This document shows, in pieces, positions 27,947 through 36,374 of a stretch of 64,000 nucleotides of DNA; the first letter of the stretch is position 1, and each line of letters starts with the position of its first letter. The DNA is taken from assembly GCF_040372165.1 (NCBI RefSeq), contig NZ_BAABWG010000001.1, forward strand, positions 620,001 through 684,000, read 5' to 3'. Source of the DNA: Hydrogenophaga sp040372165. Lineage in GTDB: Bacteria; Pseudomonadota; Gammaproteobacteria; Burkholderiales; Burkholderiaceae_C. The notes under the pieces were generated by a model. The model was not told the DNA's origin. It saw nothing but the letters and a program-made list of their open reading frames with translations, and made no database searches. The position numbers were made by a program, and so were the translations under genes.

Positions 27947-29496
27947 GCGCCAGCGATGTTGATGCCCTTGAACTCGCCAGAGGCAATGCGCTTCTCCCAC
28001 TCGGCTGGGCCGGTGATGTGAGCACTGGTGCCGCCGGCATCCACTGCCACCGTCACAGGCATGTCGACCACGTCGAATTCGTAAATGGCTTCCATGCCGA
28101 GGTCTTCGAAGCCCACCACCTTGGCTTGCTTGATGGCTTTGGAGACCAGGTAGGCGGCACCGCCCACGGCCATCAGGTAGGCGCTCTTGTGGTTCTTGAT
28201 GGATTCGATGGCGACCGGGCCGCGCTCGGCCTTGCCCACCATCGCAATCAGGCCAGTCTTCTCCAGCATCATGTCGGTGAACTTGTCCATGCGGGTGGCT
28301 GTGGTGGGGCCGGCAGGTCCGACCACTTCATCACCAACGGGGTCGACAGGGCCCACGTAGTAAATGACCCGGTTGGTGAAGTCGACCGGCAGCGGCTCGC
28401 CTTTGGCCAGCATGTCCTGGATGCGCTTGTGCGCAGCATCACGGCCGGTGAGCATCTTGCCGTTGAGCAGCAGGGTCTGGCCAGGCTTCCAGCTCGCCAC
28501 TTGCTCTTTGGTCAGCGTGTTCAGGTCAACGCGCTGGCTCTTTTCGGTGTCAGGCGTCCAGTCCACCTTGGGCCACAGATCCAGGCTTGGGGCATCCAGG
28601 TACACCGGGCCTTCGCCCTTGAGAACGAAGTGCGCATGGCGGGTGGCTGCGCAGTTGGGGATCATGGCCACCGGTTTGGAGGCAGCGTGCGTCGGGTACA
28701 TCTTGATCTTGATGTCCAGCACGGTGGTCAGTCCGCCCAGGCCTTGCGCGCCAATGCCCAGTGCATTGACCTTTTCGTAAAGCTCCAGACGCAGCTCTTC
28801 GACCTGTGAGAGCTTCTCACCCTTGGAGGCTTTGGCCTGCAGCTCGTACATGTCGATGTCGTCCATCAGGCTTTGCTTGGCCAGCAGCACCGCTTTTTCA
28901 GCCGTGCCGCCAATGCCAATGCCCAGCATGCCAGGCGGGCACCAGCCAGCGCCCATGGTGGGAACGGTCTTAAGCACCCAGTCGACCAGAGAGTCGCTGG
29001 GGTTCATCATGATCATCTTGGATTTGTTTTCGGAGCCACCGCCCTTGGCCGCCACCGTCACGTCGATGGTGTTGCCGGGGACGATTTCGACATTGATCAC
29101 CGCAGGCGTGTTGTCCTTGGTGTTCTTGCGGGCGAACAAGGGGTCGTTCACGACGCTGGCTCGCAGCACATTGTCCGGGTGGTTGTAGCCACGACGCACA
29201 CCTTCGTTCACGGCGTCTTCGAGGCTGCCGGTGAAGCCGTCCAGGCGAACATCCATTCCGATCTTCAGAAAGACGTTGACGATGCCGGTGTCCTGACAGA
29301 TCGGACGGTGTCCCGTCGCACTCATCTTGCTGTTCGTCAGGATCTGTGCGATCGCGTCCTTGGCTGCCGGGCTTTGTTCCCGCTCGTAGGCGCGTGCGAG
29401 GTGGGCAATATAGTCAGCAGGATGGTAGTAGCTGATGTACTGCAGCGATGCGGCAATGGAGTCGATCAGGTCTTCTTGTTTGATGGATGTTGGCAT
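27943..29496 (-). CDS. Fumarate hydratase, class I
   Basis: [4Fe-4S] enzyme of the TCA cycle that interconverts fumarate and malate. It is a single polypeptide of 517 residues containing both the N-terminal alpha region (HRPICQDTGIVNVFLKIG, with a cluster Cys) and the C-terminal beta region (YYVGPVDPVGDEVVGPAGPT), as in FumA/FumB-type proteins. Other conserved Cys lie in MIPNCAATRHAHF and GAGWCPPGMLGIG. The gene precedes murI with a 4-base overlap. It is oxygen-sensitive by family; whether a class II enzyme exists elsewhere is unknown. Confidence 0.93.
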   Translation of the reverse strand: MPTSIKQEDLIDSIAASLQYISYYHPADYIAHLARAYEREQSPAAKDAIAQILTNSKMSATGHRPICQDTGIVNVFLKIGMDVRLDGFTGSLEDAVNEGVRRGYNHPDNVLRASVVNDPLFARKNTKDNTPAVINVEIVPGNTIDVTVAAKGGGSENKSKMIMMNPSDSLVDWVLKTVPTMGAGWCPPGMLGIGIGGTAEKAVLLAKQSLMDDIDMYELQAKASKGEKLSQVEELRLELYEKVNALGIGAQGLGGLTTVLDIKIKMYPTHAASKPVAMIPNCAATRHAHFVLKGEGPVYLDAPSLDLWPKVDWTPDTEKSQRVDLNTLTKEQVASWKPGQTLLLNGKMLTGRDAAHKRIQDMLAKGEPLPVDFTNRVIYYVGPVDPVGDEVVGPAGPTTATRMDKFTDMMLEKTGLIAMVGKAERGPVAIESIKNHKSAYLMAVGGAAYLVSKAIKQAKVVGFEDLGMEAIYEFDVVDMPVTVAVDAGGTSAHITGPAEWEKRIASGEFKGINIAGA

Positions 29497-29580
29497 GGTG
29501 GGGCTCCGGTTTTCAGGGGCGCTTCGCTTTTGGCTGGCGCCTTGAGGTGAATCGCAAATGTGTGCCAGGGCGCCGCCCGC

Positions 29581-30189
29581 TTAATGCGGGGCGTCGTGTT
29601 TCTGGCCAGCAGGGTGCAGGATGCGGTCGGTGGCCGCTATCGCCATGGCACTGAGCAGGAAGGTGACGTGAATGGCGGTTTGCCACATCAGCGTCTTCTG
29701 GTCATAGTTGGCCGCATTGATGAAAGTCTTGAGGAGGTGGATTGAGCTGATGCCGATGATGGCGGTGCCCAGCTTCACTTTCAGGACCGACGCGTTCACG
29801 TGGCTCAACCACTCTGGCTGGTCCGGATGGTTTTCAAGGTTCATCCGGCTGACGAAGGTCTCGTAGCCTCCGACGATCACCATGATGAGCAGGTTGCTGA
29901 TCATGACCACGTCGATCAGGCCAAGCACCACCAGCATGATGATGGTCTCGTTCAGACCAGTGACTTCGGCCTCGCTCTGGTAGCCCACAGCCTTGATGAG
30001 GATAGCCAGGGCTTCCTTGTCGCCCAGTGCGGCTTCGACCAGATGGACCAGTTCAACCCAGAAATGCAAGACGTAGATTGCCTGTGCAGCGATCAGGCCG
30101 ATGTAGAGCGGAAGTTGCAGCCAGCGGCTCGCAAAAATGAGGTTGGGAAGGGCTGCAAGACTGCGGGGAGCCTTTTGTGGGGCGGTCAT
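29581..30189 (-). CDS. UPF0114 family membrane protein
   Basis: Inner-membrane protein of 202 residues with four hydrophobic segments (for example PLYIGLIAAQAIYVLHFW and VVLGLIDVVMISNLLIMVIV). LIMVIVGGYETFVSR and VKLGTAIIGISSIHLLKTF are typical of UPF0114/YqhA. Function is not established. The ATG at 30189 is chosen because the frame upstream reads into non-coding sequence. It is divergent from acs, with about 200 bases between. Confidence 0.85.
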   Translation of the reverse strand: MTAPQKAPRSLAALPNLIFASRWLQLPLYIGLIAAQAIYVLHFWVELVHLVEAALGDKEALAILIKAVGYQSEAEVTGLNETIIMLVVLGLIDVVMISNLLIMVIVGGYETFVSRMNLENHPDQPEWLSHVNASVLKVKLGTAIIGISSIHLLKTFINAANYDQKTLMWQTAIHVTFLLSAMAIAATDRILHPAGQKHDAPH

Positions 30190-30395
30190 GGCAAAAAAAG
30201 TGTGCAAGTTGAAACGGTTGTGCCGCGCCTGCAAAGGGCGGCTGCTGTATTGTAGGAGGGCTGAAACCGTCTTTGAGGTCGGCAGGTCAATCTGACCCGG
30301 CCCGGGCCAGCCGTTGCCCAATGTAAGTGGCTCGTAAGAGCGTTTGCGCACATTCGCAAACTCAATTGTTCCGAAAACATCCGAGGAGACTACCC

Positions 30396-32390
30396 ATGTC
30401 CGCACCATCGTCGTCGATCGAATCCACATTGGTCGAGAACCGTGTGTTTGAACCGAGCGAAGCCACTGTCAAGGCTGCTCGCATTTCGGGCATGGAGGCC
30501 TATCAGGCCATGTGCGCTGAAGCTGACAAAGACTACGAAGGGTTCTGGGCCAAGCTGGCCAAAGAGACGCTGACCTGGAGCAAACCCTTTACCAAGGTGC
30601 TGGACGAGTCCAACAAGCCCTTCTACAAGTGGTTCGAAGACGGTGAGTTGAACGCTTCGTACAACTGCCTGGACCGTCACATGGGCACGCCGGTCGAGAA
30701 CAAGACCGCTATTGTTTTTGAGTCCGATGACGGCACGGTAACCAAAGTGACCTACAAGGAGCTGCTGGCCAAGGTCAGCCAGTTCGCCAACGCGCTGAAG
30801 TCCAAGGGCGTGAAAAAGGGTGACCGTGTGGTCATCTACATGCCCATGACCATCGAAGGCGTGGTGGCCATGCAGGCGTGTGCCCGCATCGGTGCTACCC
30901 ACAGCGTGGTGTTTGGTGGCTTTTCCAGCAAGGCATTGCAGGAGCGCATTCATGACGCCGGCGCTGTGGCCGTGGTCACGGCCAACTACCAGATGCGTGG
31001 TGGCAAAGAGCTGCCTCTGAAGTCCATCGTCGACGAAGCGATTGGCATGGGCGGCTGCGAATCCCTCAAGTCCGTCATCGTGTTCCAGCGCACCCAGACC
31101 GAAGTCAACATGGTCGAAGGTCGCGATGTGTTCATGCACGACGCGCTGACAGGTCAGTCGACAGAATGCCCGGCGGAAATGGTTGGTGCAGAGCATCCGC
31201 TGTTCGTGCTCTATACCTCCGGCTCCACCGGCAAGCCGAAAGGTGTGCAGCACGCCACTGGTGGCTACCTGCTGTGGGCCAACCTGACCATGCAGTGGAC
31301 CTTCGACATCAAGCCTGATGACGTGTTCTGGTGTACGGCTGACATCGGCTGGATCACGGGCCACACTTATGTCGCCTACGGTCCACTGGCTGCTGGCGCA
31401 ACCCAGATCGTTTTCGAGGGCGTGCCAACCTTCCCGAACGCTGGCCGTTTCTGGCAAATGATCGAGCGCCACAAGTGCACGATCTTCTACACCGCACCGA
31501 CCGCGATCCGTTCGCTGATCAAGGCGGCCGAGGGCGACGAGAAGGTCCACCCCAAGAACTGGGATTTGACCAGCTTGCGCATCATGGGCTCGGTCGGCGA
31601 GCCGATCAACCCCGAAGCCTGGATGTGGTACTACCGCCATGTGGGCGGCGAGCGCTGCCCGATCGTGGACACATTCTGGCAAACCGAGACGGGCGGCCAC
31701 ATGATCACGCCGCTGCCAGGTGCCACCCCTCTGGTGCCAGGCTCTTGCACGCTGCCATTGCCAGGCATTCAGGCTGCCATCGTCGACGAAACCGGTGGTG
31801 ATGTGGCCAATGGCGCTGGCGGCATTCTGGTGGTCAAGAAGCCATGGCCTTCCATGATCCGCACCATCTGGGGCGACCCTGAGCGCTTCAAGAAGAGTTA
31901 CTTCCCGGAAGAGTTGGGTGGCTACTACCTGGCCGGCGACGGCGCCGTGCGCAGCGCGGATCGCGGGTACTTCCGCATCACCGGTCGTATTGACGACGTG
32001 CTGAACGTATCCGGTCACCGCATGGGCACCATGGAAATCGAGTCCGCACTGGTCGGCAAGACCGATCTGGTGGCAGAAGCTGCCGTGGTGGGCCGTCCGG
32101 ATGACGTGACCGGCGAGGCCATCGTCGCTTTCGTGGTGCTCAAGCGCGCACGGCCATCGGGTGACGAAGCCAAGGCGATTGCCAAGGAGTTGCGCGACTG
32201 GGTCGGCAAGGAAATCGGCCCGATCGCCAAGCCCAAGGAAATCCGCTTCGGCGACAACTTGCCCAAGACCCGCTCCGGCAAGATCATGCGCCGCCTGCTG
32301 CGTTCAATCGCCAAAGGTGAAGAAGTCACCCAAGACACCTCGACCTTGGAGAACCCAGCCATTCTCGATCAGTTGGCCCAGACCAACTGA
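30396..32390 (+). CDS. acs: Acetyl-CoA synthetase
   Basis: AMP-forming enzyme that activates acetate to acetyl-CoA through acetyl-AMP. It has 664 residues. The P-loop-like YTSGSTGKPKGV, the conserved TFWQTETGGHM, and the C-terminal TRSGKIMRRLL with the Lys normally controlled by acetylation are all present. GAGGAG at 30383-30388 supports the start. The final codons (LDQLAQTN) are part of an inverted repeat and belong to the first unit of a three-copy tandem repeat that continues downstream. Together with aceA elsewhere in the window it suggests growth on acetate. Confidence 0.97.
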   Translation: MSAPSSSIESTLVENRVFEPSEATVKAARISGMEAYQAMCAEADKDYEGFWAKLAKETLTWSKPFTKVLDESNKPFYKWFEDGELNASYNCLDRHMGTPVENKTAIVFESDDGTVTKVTYKELLAKVSQFANALKSKGVKKGDRVVIYMPMTIEGVVAMQACARIGATHSVVFGGFSSKALQERIHDAGAVAVVTANYQMRGGKELPLKSIVDEAIGMGGCESLKSVIVFQRTQTEVNMVEGRDVFMHDALTGQSTECPAEMVGAEHPLFVLYTSGSTGKPKGVQHATGGYLLWANLTMQWTFDIKPDDVFWCTADIGWITGHTYVAYGPLAAGATQIVFEGVPTFPNAGRFWQMIERHKCTIFYTAPTAIRSLIKAAEGDEKVHPKNWDLTSLRIMGSVGEPINPEAWMWYYRHVGGERCPIVDTFWQTETGGHMITPLPGATPLVPGSCTLPLPGIQAAIVDETGGDVANGAGGILVVKKPWPSMIRTIWGDPERFKKSYFPEELGGYYLAGDGAVRSADRGYFRITGRIDDVLNVSGHRMGTMEIESALVGKTDLVAEAAVVGRPDDVTGEAIVAFVVLKRARPSGDEAKAIAKELRDWVGKEIGPIAKPKEIRFGDNLPKTRSGKIMRRLLRSIAKGEEVTQDTSTLENPAILDQLAQTN

Positions 32391-32500
32391 TCGAGAGGCC
32401 GCCGAGAGGTGGCCAGTGCGCAGCGCCGATGGCTGGGGGCAGGGGAGCACTCATATGGCGAAGCCATGTGATGTGCTCACCAGAACCCCTCATCCCGAGC
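32368..32500 (+). repeat. Structured tandem repeat, unit 1 (133 bp)
   Basis: Starts inside the last eight codons of acs. Three hairpins are visible. H1: 14-bp stem 32363-32376/32383-32396, loop CCCAGA, spanning the acs stop. H2: GGCCGCC (32397-32403)/GGTGGCC (32408-32414) with a GAGA tetraloop. H3: 15-bp stem 32445-32459/32463-32478 with a GAA loop and one bulged T. Between H2 and H3 lies a G-rich stretch. Confidence 0.93.
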
Positions 32501-32634
32501 ATCAGTTGGCCCAGACCAACTGATCGAGAGGCCGCCGAGAGGTGGCCAGTGCGCAGCGCCGATGGCTGGGGGCAGGGGAGTACTCATATGGCGAAGCCAT
32601 GTGATGTGCTCACCAGAACCCACTCGATCTGATC
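32501..32634 (+). repeat. Structured tandem repeat, unit 2 (134 bp)
   Basis: Over its 113-base core it matches unit 1 except for one base (C to T at 32581, in the H3 stem), which changes a C-G pair to U-G and so keeps pairing. H1 is reduced to 9 bp because the bases before ATCAG differ. The tail after the core differs from unit 1. Confidence 0.93.
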
Positions 32635-32747
32635 ATCAGTTGGCCCAGACCAACTGATCGAGAGGCCGCCGATAGGTGGCCAGTGCGCAGCGCCGATGGC
32701 TGTGGGCAGGGGAGCACTCATATGGCGAAGCCATGTGATGTGCTCAC
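32635..32747 (+). repeat. Structured tandem repeat, unit 3 (113 bp, core only)
   Basis: Same core with two changes relative to unit 1: the H2 loop GAGA becomes GATA, and GGGGGC becomes GTGGGC in the unpaired G-rich part. Sequence similarity stops after GTGCTCAC. A transcription terminator follows at 32801. Confidence 0.93.
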
Positions 32748-32800
32748 GCGGAAGAGCCTCTTCAGTGCATAGAAATGTGGGCTGCTTGCGACATAGAACA

Positions 32801-32833
32801 AAAAAAGCCCGCCTGAATTCAGGCGGGCTTTTT
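32801..32833. terminator. Bidirectional terminator between acs repeats and cytochrome c
   Basis: A 22-base perfect palindrome (GCCCGCCTGAATTCAGGCGGGC, 32807-32828) is flanked by A and T tracts. It can end both the acs-repeat transcript and the converging cytochrome c transcript. Confidence 0.92.
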
Positions 32834-32856
32834 CGTGGGTAAAGACCTGTTCGGAG

Positions 32857-33162
32857 TCACTTGAGGCTCAGCACCCATGCAGCCAGCTTCTTGGCTTCTG
32901 CCTCATTGACCTGGGCATTGGCAGGCATCGGGATGGCTCCCCATACGCCCGATCCGCCTTTGATGATCTTGGCGGCCAGCATGTCTGCGGCTTTTGCGTC
33001 GCCTGCATATTTTTTGGCCACATCCTGGTATGAAGGGCCGACCAGCTTCTTGTCAACAGCGTGGCAAGCCATGCAGTTCTTGGCCTTGGCCAGAGCCTGA
33101 TCGGCCATCGCAGGTGCCGAAACTGCCGCCACAGCGGCCATAATCAGAAGAGCGCGTTTCAT
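32857..33162 (-). CDS. Periplasmic c-type cytochrome (class I, c551/c552-like)
   Basis: Small electron carrier of 101 residues. The signal peptide is MKRALLIMAAVAAVSAPAMA. The haem-attachment CMACH is near residue 32. The distal Met ligand is probably in IPMPANAQVNEAEAKKLAAW, the usual C-terminal arrangement of c551-type cytochromes. It probably shuttles electrons to a terminal oxidase such as the cbb3 enzyme in this window. ATG 33162 was chosen for the signal peptide. Confidence 0.92.
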   Translation of the reverse strand: MKRALLIMAAVAAVSAPAMADQALAKAKNCMACHAVDKKLVGPSYQDVAKKYAGDAKAADMLAAKIIKGGSGVWGAIPMPANAQVNEAEAKKLAAWVLSLK

Positions 33163-33283
33163 CGTTGTGTCCTTAAAGTTCTCAATAGACAAGCTCACAG
33201 CGCAATTCTATCGAAATGGCGTGCCGAGAAACCTGCGGTTACAGTTTCTTTCTGGCTTCATCCGAGCTTTACTGGAGAGTGTG

Positions 33284-33526
33284 ATGTATTTGTTGTTGCT
33301 TGGCTTGGTGCTGTTGGCAATGAAGTATTTTGGCGTCGGTTTTGCTGCCGATTGGTCTTGGTGGTGGATCTGGTCCCCATTTGCGGCTGCGGCCGTGTGG
33401 TGGGTATGGGCGGATGCAACCGGCTATACCAAACGCAAGGCCATGGAAAAAATGGAAAAGCGCAAGCAGGATCGACTCGACAAGCAACGCGAGTCGCTGG
33501 GGATGCGGGTCAAGAAGCGGCGCTAG
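33284..33526 (+). CDS. Small Trp-rich membrane protein
   Basis: 80 residues. A hydrophobic N-terminal segment (MYLLLLGLVLLAMKYF) is followed by a Trp-rich second segment (WSWWWIWSPFAAAAVWWVW), then a charged Lys/Arg/Glu tail (KRKAMEKMEKRKQDRLDKQ). This pattern matches the TIGR04438-type small Trp-rich proteins known mainly from Burkholderiales; function is unknown. The start at 33284 is chosen over the in-frame 33167 because the family begins at MYxLLLG. It lies just upstream of ilvD. Confidence 0.85.
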   Translation: MYLLLLGLVLLAMKYFGVGFAADWSWWWIWSPFAAAAVWWVWADATGYTKRKAMEKMEKRKQDRLDKQRESLGMRVKKRR

Positions 33527-33644
33527 GCCGCACGCTGCGCGATAATCCTCTGCTGCTTTTCCCATTCCCTACCGTTTTCAAGCCCCATGCGGCTGACGGC
33601 GATCGCTGATAGCTGACCCGCTTCCCGCAGGGCCCCAATTTCCG

Positions 33645-35504
33645 ATGCCCATTTATCGCTCAAAGACTTCCACTGCTGGCCGTAACATGGCCGGTGCCCG
33701 TGCGCTGTGGCGTGCCACCGGCATGAAGGATGACGACTTTGCCAAGCCGATCATCGCCATTGCCAACTCGTTCACCCAGTTCGTGCCAGGTCACGTGCAC
33801 CTGAAAGATCTGGGCCAGCTGGTTGCCCGTGAGATCGAAGCTGCTGGCGGCGTCGCCAAGGAGTTCAACACCATTGCGGTGGATGACGGCATTGCCATGG
33901 GGCATGACGGAATGCTGTATTCGCTGCCGTCTCGCGACATCATCGCCGACTCGGTCGAGTACATGGTCAACGCGCACTGTGCCGACGCCTTGGTGTGCAT
34001 TTCCAACTGCGACAAGATCACGCCAGGCATGCTCATGGCAGCCATGCGGCTGAACATCCCGGTGGTTTTTGTCTCGGGAGGGCCGATGGAGGCGGGCAAG
34101 ACGCGTCTGGCAGACGCGACGGGCAAAACCATTGAAATCAAGAAGCTGGATCTGATCGATGCCATGGTCATGGCGGCGGATGACAAGGTGTCTGACGAAA
34201 CCGTGGCCCAGGTTGAGCGATCCGCGTGCCCGACGTGTGGCTCATGTTCAGGGATGTTCACAGCCAACTCCATGAACTGCCTGACGGAGGCCCTGGGCCT
34301 TTCCTTGCCTGGCAATGGCACGGTGGTCGCGACCCACGCCGATCGCGAGCAGCTATTCAAGCGTGCGGGTCGCCTGGCAGTTGGTCTCTGCCGTCGCTAT
34401 TACGAGCAGGATGATGAATCGGTTCTGCCACGGTCTGTCGGCTTCAAGGCCTTCGAGAATGCCATTGCGCTGGACATCGCCATGGGTGGGTCAACGAACA
34501 CTATTCTTCACCTTCTGGCCATCGCACAGGAAGCGGAAATCGACTTCACGATGAAAGACATCGATCGCCTCTCGCGCGAGATTCCTCAGTTGTGCAAGGT
34601 GGCGCCGAACACCAACAAGTACCACATTGAGGACGTGCATCGTGCCGGCGGCATCATGGCGATTCTGGGCGAGCTTGATCGGGCAGGCAAGTTGCACACG
34701 GATGTGCCGACGGTTCATTGCAAATCCATGAAAGAAGCACTCGATCAGTGGGATATTGCGCGCCAGCCATCAGATGAAGTGAAGAACTTCTACCTGGCCG
34801 GCCCGGCCGGGGTGCCATCGCAAGTGGCCTTCAGTCAGAACACCCGTTGGCCCAGCCTGGACGACAATCGCGCCGAAGGCTGTATTCGCTCTTACGAACA
34901 CGCTTTTTCCAAAGAGGGCGGATTGGCTGTTCTCCACGGAAACATCGCGCTCGATGGCTGTGTGGTGAAAACGGCAGGTGTGGATGACGAACTGCTGGTA
35001 TTCGAGGGGCCTGCCCATGTGGTGGAGTCGCAGGACGAGGCGGTGGAGCACATCCTCGACGACAAGGTCAAAGCAGGGGATGTGGTCATCGTGCGCTACG
35101 AAGGCCCCAAAGGCGGTCCAGGTATGCAGGAAATGCTCTACCCGACCTCGTACATCAAGTCCAAAGGCCTTGGCAAAGCATGTGCGCTGCTCACCGATGG
35201 CCGTTTCTCTGGTGGTACTTCCGGCTTGTCGATTGGCCATTGTTCCCCTGAGGCAGCAGCCGGCGGCGCGATTGGCCTGGTGCGCGATGGCGACATGATT
35301 CGGATCGATATTCCCAATCGCACTATCGACGTCCTCGTCTCCGAGGAAGAGATGGGGCAGCGCCGTCTCGAGCAGGACAAGCTGGGGTGGAAGCCCGTCA
35401 AGGCACGCCCGCGCAAGGTGTCGGCCGCACTCAAGGCTTATGCTTTGCTGGCGACCTCTGCTGACAAGGGCGCTGTGCGCGATCTCGGCCAACTCGGCGA
35501 CTGA
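33645..35504 (+). CDS. ilvD: Dihydroxy-acid dehydratase
   Basis: Iron-sulfur enzyme that makes the 2-keto acids for valine, isoleucine and pantothenate. It has 619 residues, as in the E. coli enzyme. Cluster Cys are in SNCDKITPGM and CPTCGSCSGMFTANSMNCL; the C-terminal DGRFSGGTSGLSIGH is the conserved active-site segment. The start MPIYRSKTSTAGRNMAGAR agrees with the family. Confidence 0.96.
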   Translation: MPIYRSKTSTAGRNMAGARALWRATGMKDDDFAKPIIAIANSFTQFVPGHVHLKDLGQLVAREIEAAGGVAKEFNTIAVDDGIAMGHDGMLYSLPSRDIIADSVEYMVNAHCADALVCISNCDKITPGMLMAAMRLNIPVVFVSGGPMEAGKTRLADATGKTIEIKKLDLIDAMVMAADDKVSDETVAQVERSACPTCGSCSGMFTANSMNCLTEALGLSLPGNGTVVATHADREQLFKRAGRLAVGLCRRYYEQDDESVLPRSVGFKAFENAIALDIAMGGSTNTILHLLAIAQEAEIDFTMKDIDRLSREIPQLCKVAPNTNKYHIEDVHRAGGIMAILGELDRAGKLHTDVPTVHCKSMKEALDQWDIARQPSDEVKNFYLAGPAGVPSQVAFSQNTRWPSLDDNRAEGCIRSYEHAFSKEGGLAVLHGNIALDGCVVKTAGVDDELLVFEGPAHVVESQDEAVEHILDDKVKAGDVVIVRYEGPKGGPGMQEMLYPTSYIKSKGLGKACALLTDGRFSGGTSGLSIGHCSPEAAAGGAIGLVRDGDMIRIDIPNRTIDVLVSEEEMGQRRLEQDKLGWKPVKARPRKVSAALKAYALLATSADKGAVRDLGQLGD

Positions 35505-35552
35505 GTGCCTGCTCAAATGTGCCTGCACTGATTGCAGGCACAATGGACCACC

Positions 35553-36374
35553 ATGTTGATCCATCCCGAAATTGATCCGGTTGCCATTCAGCTGGGGGCT
35601 ATCAAGGTCCACTGGTACGGCATCACCTATCTCGCCGCTTTCCTGTTGTTCATGCTGCTGGGCGTGCAGCGGCTCAAGCACGAGCCGTATGCGTCCATTT
35701 CCAAGCCCGCACCGTGGACGCGAAGAGACGTGGAGGACATTCTCTTCCTTGGTGTGATGGGGGTAGTGGCTGGCGGACGACTCGGCTATTGCCTTTTCTA
35801 CAAGCCGGCTTTTTACCTTGCTCACCCGCTTGACGTCTTCAAGGTCTGGGATGGCGGCATGAGTTTTCATGGGGGCCTGCTGGGCGTGGGCCTGGCGATG
35901 CTCTGGTTTGCCCGCACCCGCCACCGACAGTTCCTGGCCGTGGCGGACTTTATTGCCCCCTGTGTGCCCACGGGGCTGGCCGCGGGCCGCGTCGGCAACT
36001 TCATCAACGGTGAGCTTTGGGGGCGGGTTGCGGATCCTGCCCTGCCTTGGGGCATGGTATTTCGCGGAGCAGGAGATGCGCCGCGTCACCCCTCCCAGAT
36101 CTATCAGTTCCTGATGGAAGGCCTGTTGCTGTTTGTCTTGCTCTGGCTGTACGCGCGCAAGCCTCGGCAACTGGGACAAGTGACCGGTGCTTTTCTCTTC
36201 GGCTACGGCGTGTTCCGTTTCATCGCGGAGTTTTTCCGCGAGCCTGATGCACACCTGAGCTATCTGGCGCTCGGCATGACGATGGGCCAGTGGCTGTGCG
36301 TGCCCATGATTCTTGGTGGCTTCGTGTTCTGGTGGCGTGGTCGCTCGCAGCCCATGGCAGGCGCGCACGCATGA
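35553..36374 (+). CDS. lgt: Prolipoprotein diacylglyceryl transferase
   Basis: Inner-membrane enzyme that adds diacylglycerol to the lipobox Cys of prolipoproteins. It has 273 residues and about seven membrane helices. The family signature GRVGNFINGELWG and the preceding SFHGGLLGVG are present, and HPSQIYQFLMEG follows. The TGA overlaps the ATG of the next gene (ATGA), so the next gene is coupled to it although it has an unrelated function. Confidence 0.95.
   Translation: MLIHPEIDPVAIQLGAIKVHWYGITYLAAFLLFMLLGVQRLKHEPYASISKPAPWTRRDVEDILFLGVMGVVAGGRLGYCLFYKPAFYLAHPLDVFKVWDGGMSFHGGLLGVGLAMLWFARTRHRQFLAVADFIAPCVPTGLAAGRVGNFINGELWGRVADPALPWGMVFRGAGDAPRHPSQIYQFLMEGLLLFVLLWLYARKPRQLGQVTGAFLFGYGVFRFIAEFFREPDAHLSYLALGMTMGQWLCVPMILGGFVFWWRGRSQPMAGAHA

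Noticed and set aside
30390..32018. Long open frame antisense to acs
   Set aside because: Exact shadow of acs with His/Val/Gly-rich composition and no motif.
32429..32632. Small open frame within the acs-downstream repeats
   Set aside because: It only repeats the unit twice in frame and has no start signal or family features; the stems and the wobble-keeping change point to RNA structure rather than coding.
32363..32747. Possible CRISPR array
   Set aside because: Repeats of 113 bases with only 20-21 bases of differing sequence between them, three copies, large internal stems, no cas genes: not CRISPR-like.
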